The notes beneath the pieces are model-generated. The model saw only the letters and a list, made by a program, of their open reading frames with translations. It did no database searches and was not told where the DNA came from. A program made the position numbers and the translations under genes. Of a stretch of 64,000 bases of DNA, positions 46,463-55,753 are shown one piece after another; positions within the stretch are counted from its first letter, which is position 1, and each line of letters starts with the position of its first letter. Source of the DNA: Reticulascus tulasneorum (lineage: Eukaryota > Ascomycota > Sordariomycetes > Glomerellales > Reticulascaceae); NCBI GenBank assembly GCA_001557505.1, contig LSAX01000007.1:3038001-3102000 (forward strand). Direction: 5' to 3'.

Positions 46463-48127
46463 TCAAGGGAGGCTGCCCTCAAAGAGGCCAGTGCTCATCC
46501 AGGTGAAAGTCACCGTGACCAAGGTGAGAACCAGTGCAGTCAGAATGCCAGCGCCGGCTCTATCTCCAGTAGTGATCGGACGCATCGGTTCGATCGCAGG
46601 GCCTCCACCAGCAGTATAGTCGCCTTCGCTTGTCCCGCCAGTCTTCGCTGTGAAAGGGCCGTTGACTTCATCAACAAGAAGTGACACAAGGGCTCCCAGC
46701 ACGTTCATCTCTTGTCCTGCACCATTGGTCCCGTCATATCTGGGAGACTGGATCCATCGGAAGCCACACATTCTTCCATTATCACCTCCTGTGCACTGGT
46801 TGACTGCTGCCTTGGCAGAGGTCTTCAGCACATCCATGATCCGGCTCTTGGTAAACGGTGCGACCTGTGCGGTCACCGCAAGCCATCTGTGCACATAACC
46901 CTTGAAAGAAAGCATGTCGGTTGTGCAGGTCAGTGATTCTGCGCTTTCGCAGGCTACTTCGACAGCAACCCCGTCCGGGAAGAACACGCTGATGAGTTGT
47001 GTCAAGAGGCCGTTGACGCGCTGCTCCCACACTGGATCTCCACCAGTCTGTTCGCCTACATTAGCGACCAGGTCTATCAGCCCACCAGACTTCAGACAGA
47101 ACTCACATAGTTGTACATGAAAGCTGCCCCCTGTAGGAAAATGGCCGCATTATAGGAGAACTGAGCTCGATTGATGTCAGTGCAGTTGTGTGGGATATGG
47201 CCACCATCGTATATGTTGTACTCGGCGTCCATGAGGCCGACACCCTGCATCCAATCCCAAGTTTCTACCGCATAATGCGCATAAGTCTGATTATCCGTAT
47301 AGCGTGCCAGCCTCGCGCCAAGGTTGAAGAAACACCCATTTGCAATGCCTGATCCAGTCAGTCCATTGTCACCGAGGGCAGGGTGTAATGTTATTCACTG
47401 TTCTTGTAGTCGTACCCGACATTGCTGGGGAACGCTTGCCAACGTAGACCGCCGCCGCACTCGTTGTCTCGACCATCTGAATTGAGCTGAGTTGTGAAAA
47501 CGGCCTGCGCGAGAGCCAACCACTGAGGTTGGTCAGAGGGAGGGTTTGGGAAATTGTATTCGGCAGCCGACATGGCCGACATAGCCCAAAACCCCTGATA
47601 GAAGTGAATAATCAGTGCATCAAGTGGGGGGACGGGAAGCCCATACCTGGTCGTCGTTTCCTGAGAGACGTAACGGCATTAGGAGCTGGCTTGGGCGGAT
47701 ATGGGGTTGTCATGGCATACCTAAACTTGCTGTCCAGTTTGGAGGCATGAAGTTGTGGCGGGGGCCGGTCTGGTGTTCCATGGCGCGTTGAATGACACTG
47801 TTGTAAGTGGAATCCTTGGTGTAGTGCCAGGCCTCAATCAACGTGCCCCAGAGAGCGCCGCCTTGCCACCAGTAGTACGGGCCACGACCTGAGTCGGGTG
47901 GACCAGGAAGAATGCCAGGAGTTTTGCCAGGCTGGTCTCCATCGTAATAGGACATGAGATCTTCGGCTACAAGTTTCGCAGCAGTCTTGATGGAACCTTG
48001 GCGACAGGTCAGTCTGGTAGAACAGGGCTGCAGGCTGTTCTTCATACATACTAGGAGAGTCTAAATCAACATCCAAGGCGTTCGATACGCCAAGGAGAAG
48101 AGCCAGCATCAACAGCGGCGCTACCAT
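46463..48127 (-). CDS. GH76 endo-1,6-alpha-mannosidase (DCW1/DFG5-type)
   Basis: Six exons (48127-48052, 47996-47721, 47660-47647, 47594-47399, 47348-47107, 47047-46463) sum to 1389 nt, 462 residues. The signal peptide is '[17 protein letters not shown]'. Family signatures are '[20 protein letters not shown]', the catalytic Asp pair in '[13 protein letters not shown]', 'GGLRWQAF', '[14 protein letters not shown]', '[20 protein letters not shown]' and '[17 protein letters not shown]'. The C-terminus has a Ser/Gly-rich linker and a hydrophobic tail ('[18 protein letters not shown]') that fits membrane or GPI anchoring. Dcw1/Dfg5 proteins process GPI glycans to cross-link cell-wall proteins. The two catalytic Asp codons lie in a 14-nt microexon. 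Confidence 0.92.
47647..47660 (-). other. 14-nt microexon carrying the GH76 DD motif
   Basis: Between two GT-AG introns the 14 bases complete a Gly codon and encode Asn-Asp-Asp-Gln. Without it the frame fails and the catalytic Asp pair is lost. With it the exon sum keeps frame and gives the family sequence. Confidence 0.85.
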
Positions 48128-49289
48128 ATTGTCTCGGTCTAGTAAACGAATGAAAGAGACCTTTGTAGCGGTCAATAATAGCGAGACGATGACCCTCCGT
48201 ACCTTGCGATTCCTGGGAACGAAGAGAGTTGAGACTGGGCATAGCCTGGGCATAGCCTGGGCTATCTGTCAATTAAAAGACCCGACGGGCGGGCTCCAGC
48301 AACGCGAGACCTGCAAGACAGCAAGGAAATCAGGCATGATGCGTGCCGGGCCAGTATGCGCACCACACCAATTTCGTCACCACGTTGATCGGTCGGGCTG
48401 CTCCTTTGGCCCCCTGACTCCCGATAGACCTATATAATGAGTCTTAACTCAGACTGATCCAGCCACTAGGGCAGTCTGGGCCGGGACAAATGCCATATGC
48501 ACTCGCAATCGTGCCTTGCATCATTGCGCAGAGTGACTGGTGAGTGTGCGCTGTTGTTGGGACGGGATCGACCCTGAAAACTAGGCAGAGGCAGAAATTG
48601 GCGTCATTTAGCCTGTAACTTTGGTGTTCCATGTTTTTCTCGTCATTTGATTCGGTAACACCTCTCTACCCGAAAAAGGATGAATAGGAGGGTAGCATGA
48701 TAACACCGTTTGGCGAGATATAACTGCAGTTGGTTGGTGTGTAGATCTTAGCATCGATGGCAGGGCGGGGTGGGGGTGGTGGGGTCTATCCCTGGATACT
48801 TCATTGCACACTGCAGTCCGTCTTACTTTGGTTGGCCGCCGACACAGTGGCAGAATATATTTGAAGAGTCGTAGGGGGATGCGAGAATCATAACTTCGTT
48901 GCAGACTCAAGCAGTTAAGTTGAGTATTCGTGCACCAGAAACAATGCGCCACTGTGGGCATTCCTACTTAAGACCTACTTCATATGGATGTATTGGTGCA
49001 TCACCAGCCTGGTGTCACTGCATCTCATCTTGAACCCCTCATGCCTGTTGGGCCTGGAAACAGTTGGTGTTGGCAAAGTCGCAGTACATGAAAAGCTCCT
49101 ACAACCAATGGCCGGTGTCAGCTTTGCAAGCCCGGCGATAGCACAGCTATAGGGGTCTCAATCCTGACCGGAGCCACACTACAAGGACGGCCTCACCCAG
49201 TCTGGTCTGGACATTGTGCATGCTGAGGTAAACCATCACCCGCCCCCCAAGACTTCATTGCTTTGTCAGCCAAAGCTAGTTCCTGCTCA
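48128..49289. other. Intergenic, promoter side of GH76
   Basis: No supported gene. A 117-codon minus-strand frame at 48608-48961 is Pro/His/Arg-rich without domain character and is rejected. Direct repeats of 'GCCTGGGCATA' near 48.24-48.26 kb are minor. Confidence 0.45.
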
Positions 49290-50501
49290 TCAGGATGTTG
49301 CTGCTGGGGTCTGATACGCTGCGGACCAGGTCGGCGTATAGCTCGATGTCCCTAGCACAGCAACAGTTGTGCCATCATATGTACCGGATGTAACGACCGA
49401 CTTCTGGATCCAGCTCGACCACTTGGTGATCTTTGTGTCGCCGGAAATGGGCCCGACGTCTACGTTCGTCGTATCTGGCCAAGCCCCCGACCACACGGTC
49501 GGCCCCGGAATCTGGTAGGTTGTGGTACACGGTGCAGTGGTCTTTGTCTTGGTAGAACAATAAACCTGTAGACGTTAGCTAATGCTCCGAATCGTCGTGC
49601 CCTCATGTTCCCTACATCGTAAACAACACCAGGATCTTCATAGCTGTAAGCTCCTGGAAACCCAACTCCTTGCGGCAACTCAATAGTGCCGTTTCCTTTC
49701 ACGAGTAGCTGGATGCAGTTGGGATAGAACTGTGCGCCTCTTATGGGGTTCTTCGCGTATGACACGTCGGCCTCATGCAAGCCGATCATCTCAGCCCGTA
49801 GGAGGTAACTGGAGACGGTGTTAGCTGTGACGGCCAGATTTCATAGAGGGACACATACGGTCCTGGCTTGAGCCCGGCAGGGATTCGCACGTTCATATGC
49901 CCCAAGTTTTTGGCAATGTCGGACGTTGTCGCCCACTTCCCTGGCGCCAACAGCTCCAAGCCTTCTTCGTACTTCCCCTTTTCATAGATCTTTACAAACG
50001 AGTCCAGTGTTGGCGGGTCTGGCGAAAGATATACTAAAATAGGGCCATGATGGGAATCTGCAATTACATCGTCTGTGGGCGTGCGGGCATCATGATGCCT
50101 TGATATCATATCAATACCTTCCCTAGAGGACATGATTCATCGGGAAGGGGAAGCGAGACATACCAGTCAAGAGTTAGATTATCCCCAGGGTGGACGTCAA
50201 TCGTATGCGGGACTTGCTTGTCTCCCAAGACATTGCAGCGCATGTCAATAGAATCCAGGTCCTTGACGGGAGAATTGGCATAACCACGGGGAGGGGGTCC
50301 ATTGAAAGGCGGCGTCCTGATTCCTTTGAAAGAGCCCTCGTCTGCGCCATTGACATATACGCCCTGCACGACATTATGTTAGTTTCAAACTCAGCAATTC
50401 GATGGCGAAATTTTACATACGTATATGAAGCAATGGCCGGCCACGAGCCCGAAGTTTAACGACGCTGCAATGGCAGCAGCAGTCCAACAGGAAAGCCTCA
50501 T
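49290..50501 (-). CDS. AA9 lytic polysaccharide monooxygenase, multi-exon
   Basis: Five exons (50501-50421, 50363-50164, 50098-49859, 49808-49616, 49565-49290) sum to 990 nt, 329 residues. The signal peptide ('MRLSCWTAAAIAASLNFGLV' then AG) leaves mature N-terminal His ('HCFIYGVYVNG'). The second His is in 'VIADSHHGPILVYLSP', and the Gln/Tyr motif is in 'IRGAQFYPNCIQLLV'. 'LLRAEMIGLHEADV' and 'SYEDPGVVYD' are further signatures. After the core ('QIPGPTVWSG') there is a Thr/Ser-rich tail of about 65 residues without a recognised binding module. It should be a secreted copper enzyme acting on cellulose-like glucans. It differs clearly from the intronless AA9 at 35337-36089, so it is not a recent duplicate. 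Confidence 0.93.
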
Positions 50502-51625
50502 TGTAGAAAGGAAGATTGATCACAGCTGTGTAGGTGAGAAACGTCGAGAGAAACAGCAGCTTCGACCTAGGACATGTCTTTAAGACCTGCCCTCAACTCC
50601 ATTGGCTTAGGGATGCACAGCCTGGACACGAGAGCTGCATCGTCTACATTGTAGACACCTGGACCCGGTTGCCTTGCATGGCTCGGAGCACGTGGGAGAG
50701 TAGTTCAAGCACCACGCAAGCGAAACGGAATGTGAGAATCCGGAGAGTGGTTGGGCGGGATGTCGGTTATATCAGCCGAGCCAATACGACTGGCTGCCCC
50801 ATACCAAGTACTATCAATCAATGTGCTCCGGATTAAGGTAATTGATTGCCGCTATTAATCTGATCGCATTAGATACTTGCCGATGCTGTTCCGGTCGGCA
50901 CAGACATGGCCGTCACATGTAGACAGACCATGGTGCCAGGCATCACGAATTCCTCAGATGATGCTGCAAAGAGAATCTCGCACTGGGAGAGGTGCTTGGG
51001 GGAAAAGTTGTTGTTCTTGTTGTCGACATAGAATCATCTTCATAATAATGTTCTCCTTTAAGATCGCGGTTTGCCTCCATGACACAGACATCGGTTTGAT
51101 CATTGGGAAAACCCAACAAGGTTGTGCATGCCAATGACAGAGATACAGGCGTAAGCGACGGACGAGAAGTGTAACTATGCTCCAGACGCGATGAACCAGA
51201 TACTCCGGTGAAAACCGTCGACTCCTCAGCAGGTTATCATCCCATGCTCTGGACCTGAGCGAGTCGCACGGTTGCCGTGACATGCAAACGGACACAGGAA
51301 TGATCGTGGTTGTCGAAAGGGCTGACACAACAAGCGGGCGCCAGCGATAGCGCATGGACTAACAGTGGAATTGTGGCCGGTCGTCTCGAAATGACTCTTA
51401 CCAGCGTAGCGAGGACACCATTGAACCCACAAAACTCGGGCACACCTAGTTTCCATCCAGCTTGGTTTCGTGTCACAAACGAGGATAGGACTGCGTGGTC
51501 TTGCGCGGCGTGCCTTCAGATATGTATCGTTCTCCAATTGAACGTATGCAGCTCCAGGCGAGGTCTATTTTACTTACAGTACACGGAAGCTCGCGATTCC
51601 GACCACCATCCACCTCTAGTAAAAA
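50502..51625. other. Intergenic, no gene seen
   Basis: Several overlapping short frames occur on both strands with no domain, signal peptide or convincing splice structure. Presumed promoter of the AA9 gene and 3' flank of the complex I gene. Confidence 0.5.
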
Positions 51626-52372
51626 CTAAGCACTCGACGTCTTCCCTAATCGCTCGGCCTCTAGTTCTCTCTCTGCTTGCTGGTAGTATTTTGCTGTGTC
51701 GATGCCATGCTGGTTGTGGTTGACGAAGTTAAACCACGGCATGACCCCGAAGAACAATGCCGAGTATCTCGATTGCCTCGCGGCCACGCCTTGCATATGC
51801 GGCGTCAGCTTGCTCTCCCCGTAAAGGGATTCTCCAGCCTTGACCCTCCCAACCATTTCCCTCATGTCCATCTGCACCTCCCGGGCATTCTCGGTGGCTC
51901 CGTAGAATCGTACTGTGAAAATGGGTGTGTTAGTCCGGCGACGGTATGACAATGCGGGACGGCTCGTGAGAATACGCACAGCTAGATCGCTGGTAAAAGT
52001 AGAGAAATCCTCCAGCTAGGCCGACAGCCCCAGCGAGTCGCATAGCCTGGGCAAAGCCTCCCTTTCCCACCTGCGATGGTGCGAATCTCTCCAGGACGAG
52101 CAATGCGCTGGGGCAAAACGCCGCAGCCGCTATCCCGTGAGCATAGTCTGATGGTCGAGCATAGCCCACTACTCTTTTGAAATGCCTATACAAAGTAACA
52201 TTAGAAACTAGTCACGGAGGGACATCTCGTAGATCGGGCATACGGATCATTGTCGATGAGCTGCGTCAGTGGTCAGTAAAACAGTTGCGTTGTCAATTCA
52301 CTGGAATCATACCGGGTAATCGCTCTCGATGACCTTGGCCGGGACGTAGGTTTGAGTCTGAGTAGTCGACAT
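51626..52372 (-). CDS. Mitochondrial complex I accessory subunit, NUXM/21-kDa type
   Basis: Four exons. Exon 1 starts at 52372 with 'MSTTQTQTYVPAKVIESDYP', a short exon gives 'LIDNDP', the third gives 'HFKRVVGYARPSDYAHGIAA' and 'AGAVGLAGGFLYFYQRSS', and the last gives 'RFYGATENAREVQMDMREMV' and 'WFNFVNHNQHGIDTAKYYQQ' to the stop at 51626. This matches the fungal NADH:ubiquinone oxidoreductase subunit of about 21 kDa, a membrane-arm accessory protein of the inner mitochondrial membrane. Two hydrophobic segments in exon 3 fit membrane insertion. It is head to head with swi3. The exact subunit name varies between species, so no symbol is given. Confidence 0.85.
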
Positions 52373-52615
52373 GTTCGTTGGCAGCAATTTGGCAACCAAT
52401 TGCTTGGAATCGCCGACGATGGACAGCAAGAACTTGACTTTGATGTTTGGCTTGAAGTCAGAATGGGTCCTCAATCATTCGGCGGAAATGGGGAAGAATT
52501 TGCCTGAGATCTGAGGCTGCAATATTGGATCGGTGCCATGCGGTACTTACCCGACCTTACGTAAGAAAAGGTCCAACAGACACCCCACACTGTGGCCGAA
52601 GCAGAATAGCTTCTA

Positions 52616-52641
52616 ACGCGTCTGTTTTAATTGAGACGCGT
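52616..52641. promoter_or_regulatory. Two ACGCGT (MCB) boxes upstream of swi3
   Basis: ACGCGT at 52616-52621 and 52636-52641, centres 20 bp apart and about 52-77 bp before the swi3 start. ACGCGT is the MluI cell-cycle box bound by MBF, which drives G1/S expression of replication genes in yeasts. A pair next to a replication-fork protein fits that control. They lie in the 320-bp divergent spacer shared with the complex I gene. Confidence 0.65.
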
Positions 52642-52692
52642 AACAAGCAAAGTGCACGTATTTCTCAATTGCCAATCGACCAACTCGACAAC

Positions 52693-53603
52693 ATGGCAGC
52701 CACAGCTACCCCGAGAAGAACAAACCACGATGACCTTGATAACTACGATATCGACGACTTTGATGATCCCTTTCGATCCCCCAGTCCAAAGCCAGACGAC
52801 AGTGGCTCGAAGAAGAGGAAAGATGCAGACGGGCTGGGCATTAACGAGGAAGTGTCTGTCGCGAAGCGTGTAAGGGTACCGAGAGTCAAGCTTGACGAAT
52901 CTAGGCATGTGCTCCTATGCTGCAATAGTAGCCAAATGATTTCATCTTCCTAACAACACACTCAAGACTTCTGTCCGATAATGGTATTCCGAAACTGCGA
53001 AAAAAGGCACGACATCTGAAGTTCAAGGGCAAAGGGCACGAGGTATGGTACCTTGGCGAGGCCAAAACGCAAGAGCTAACTTCCATTTAGTTCTCAGATG
53101 CCGCTCGTCTCTTGTCATTCTATCAATTCTGGCTTGACGACCTGTTCCCCAAGGCTCAATTCCTCGATGCTCTGGGAATGGTGGAGAAGACTGGTCACAA
53201 AAGGATGGTCGCAAGTAAGAGAGTGGAGTGGATCAACGAGGGAAAACCAAAGGGCAGCGCAGACCAGGACGAACTGCCCACCTTTGAAAATGGCCCGCAA
53301 GAAGGCGACAAAGAACAAACGAACGCCGACCAGGACAGGCCCAAGACTCCTACAACACAAGATGATCTCTTCGGCGACGAGGACCTTTATGGGGCAAGCC
53401 CGCAAGTACGCAAACCAGCGGAGCCTCCCCAGAACTCTTCAACGAATGCCGATCCCGACGAGGACGATCTGGACGCACTCATGGCAGAGGCAGAGCTGGA
53501 AGGGCGATCTCAACAAATAAGAGTGGACAGGCCGGCTGCTTTACAGCAAGATGATTTTGCAGATGATGAAGCTGCTATGGCAGAAATGGATGGATTGTGG
53601 TAA
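52693..53603 (+). CDS. swi3: Replication fork protection component Swi3/Csm3
   Basis: Three exons (52693-52904, 52967-53042, 53091-53603) sum to 801 nt, 266 residues. The Swi3 domain spans exons 1-3: '[20 protein letters not shown]', '[20 protein letters not shown]', '[20 protein letters not shown]', then '[15 protein letters not shown]'. An acidic N-terminus and a long acidic, low-complexity C-terminus are usual for the family. With Swi1/Tof1 it forms the complex that stabilises stalled forks and supports the S-phase checkpoint in the nucleus. Intron 1 is only consistent with frame and family sequence if it uses a GC donor (AG|GCATGT) with AG acceptor; a CTAAC branch site lies upstream of the acceptor. 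Confidence 0.9.
52905..52966 (+). other. GC-AG intron in swi3
   Basis: 62 nt from GCATGT to CAAG with 'CCTAACAAC' as probable branch site. The nearest GT donors give the wrong frame or lose the conserved '[10 protein letters not shown]'. Confidence 0.75.
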
Positions 53604-54374
53604 ACAGACTTGAGCGTGCCTTGCGGTGCGGTTTCCGAAGCTGAAAGATTGCTTTGTCTCCGACCCGAAATGTTTGCCTGGATGTCTGTTATTGCCTTGG
53701 TAGCATTCCAAATAGATTGGAAGTCATGGTGGCAGCAGATACGTTTTGAACTTAGCCATATTCCATATCCGAGATCTCAAATCCAGAGTATTGGATATAC
53801 AAATTCTGTGGCAAAAGACTACACTTCTCTTTGAACCGTTGTCGCAGACTAGACAGTAACCGTGGACTAAAAGGGAAAGACGAGGATTGCACACAAACAC
53901 AAGGGCAATATAATAGAGGTCAACACATTCACCATGAGGATAGTTATAAGTTGAACTTAAAAGTCATCAATTCAAATAGTGTTACATTCCCGGGCTGTAC
54001 TATCTTTGTGACTGAGTACCACCGTTTACGCCGTTCCGTTTTTTGCCTTATCACCCATCATGACCAGCTAACTTAATCGACATCGCTTTCCACTCCCCCT
54101 CCTTCCCATTTCCCTCTTCCGTTTGGAAGAGGCTATCGCTAATATATGAGTATTGGCTGGTGCCTGGATGCTACTCTCGGAGTTGAGGGCTCCGGAAGAC
54201 TGTGTACCCTTGAGTTCCATCTTCCTTTTCTCCACCTTCAGGGCCCATAATAAAGTCAGGAGGACCTCCTTCGACGGTAACGGAGCACCGTTCAACCACG
54301 ATTGCGGTGTTCGGGAGCCGTCGCGCGTCACTGGTGATTCAACCGGCGATCCCCCAACCCGAGAGTCGAATCTT
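53604..54374. other. Convergent 3' region, swi3 / hac1
   Basis: The left part (53.60-54.07 kb) holds no gene. The right part (54068-54374) is 3' UTR of spliced hac1 mRNA, but it is still open as the C-terminal coding extension of the unspliced hac1 frame (see hac1). Confidence 0.5.
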
Positions 54375-55753
54375 TCAGACGCCAACCGCAATGCCTCCAT
54401 CGTCGCATCCATAAGTGGACGCGCCAGAGTGGGGCTGCAGGTTAGGATTTTCTGAAGAGACTTGAGTCTCAGAGTTGGTAAAATCGCGGATGAATTCCGG
54501 ATCCGCTGCGATGGCTGCGCCATTGCTCGCAATTGCGTCTGATGCAATGCTGCCGTTGACCTCGTCGTTGAGGAATTCCGTGATGTCAAATGAGTCCCCT
54601 TGGAGGAAGGACGAGTCACCAGCCAAATAATCGTTTTCATAATCAACGGAGTTGGGGGAAGAGAGAAGCCCGCTTTCAAAGACATAGCGATCTGGACCAA
54701 AGGCCGCTGACATATTGAAAGCATCACTGAGGAGGTGGCTAGTAGCATCTGAAGCTGTAGATAAAAGACCAAAGTCGGATGTAGAGGGGATTGCGAGGCC
54801 AGCCATGACTGCGGCAGTTCGGTCGACTGGTGACACTGCAGGTCGCACAACATCGCTGCAGGACGTTGTGTCAGGTCGTGGGAAGTGTTCACAGTGGAGG
54901 TCTCGGCCATCGCATCCGCATCTACATCGATTTCGTCGGATTCGGGAATTGGTGATAGTTCAGGAGATAAGGAGGCAGGGTTGACAGTTGCCGTAGATTG
55001 GGCGGAGTTAATCAGGTCGTCCATGAGGGACGATTTGGGATTTTCCATGGAAGGGCGGTGCCCATCCTGGGAGCTGAAGAGTTCCTGAGAGAAGGTAACA
55101 GGTTTGGGTCGCAGCGAGTCTAGTGGTGACGATCCACGGGTGACGACGCCGGAGTCGCGTCTGAACTTGTTCAATTCCTCAACAAGGATCAGATTTGTCT
55201 TTTGGGCATTGTGGAGGGCGTTCTCGAGCTCTTTGTTCCTCTGCTCGAGAGCCTCCACCTCCAGCCTCTTACGCTCTCTTGACGACTGAGCGGCTCGACG
55301 ATTTCGAAGTACACGCTCAACCCGTCGCTGCTCCTTCTCGTCATCTGTCTTGGCTCGTTTTCTGTCAAAGAGGTAAGCGGGTGTTCATAGGATCTTGGGA
55401 TGGAAGGGATAGTCTTACCTGGGTGGTAGGTTTGTCTTGGGTTCGGGGAGGACCTGGCCCCAAGATTTTCGCTTCTTTGTTTGCTTTCTGTCTGAACCGT
55501 TTTGATCGTCCTCAGGAGAGAGACCATCAGCCAATGCCGAAAGCATGGATTCGTCAGATCTCTCCTCGCTGAAAGAGCGAGGGGTCATCATGTCGGATGG
55601 GTCCATGGCATGAGAGGCCGAAGGGGTGGCGTCATCGTCGTCTTCTTCGTCGAACAGAGACGGGTACATTTCGCCAGGAGTCGAGATGAAAGACTCGGCA
55701 GGCGAGTCCTCGAACTTGACCATTGGAGAAGTTTGCTGGTCCCAGGATGCCAT
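54375..55753 (-). CDS. hac1: HAC1/HacA bZIP regulator of the unfolded protein response
   Basis: Exons 55753-55419 and 55361-54375 with a 57-nt conventional intron. Removing the additional 20-nt unconventional intron (54839-54858) gives 1302 nt, 433 residues, ending in the family-typical 'YGCDDGGIAVGV'. The basic region is 'VLRNRRAAQSSRERKRLEVE', followed by a leucine zipper ('LEQRNKELENALHNAQKTN'). The N-terminus is acidic. In fungi, ER stress activates Ire1, which cuts HAC1 mRNA at the CTG|CAG sites; the spliced product activates chaperone and secretion genes. If unspliced, the frame continues to 54068 (542 residues) with a different C-terminus. This is the clearest regulatory gene in the window. 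Confidence 0.95.
54839..54858 (-). promoter_or_regulatory. Ire1-type unconventional 20-nt intron of hac1
   Basis: On the mRNA strand the 20 nt begin CAGCGATG and end GACCTG, with CTG|CAG at both boundaries (CCTGCAG ... CCTGCAG). This matches the 20-nt unconventional intron with CNG|CNG borders known from filamentous-fungal hacA/hac1. Excision shifts the frame by one and swaps 256 downstream codons for the family-typical 154-codon C-terminus. Confidence 0.93.

Noticed and set aside
48608..48961. 117-codon minus-strand frame
   Set aside because: Pro/His/Arg-rich chance frame without family resemblance.
51310..51723. 137-codon plus-strand frame
   Set aside because: Overlaps the real complex I last exon on the other strand and has no domain.
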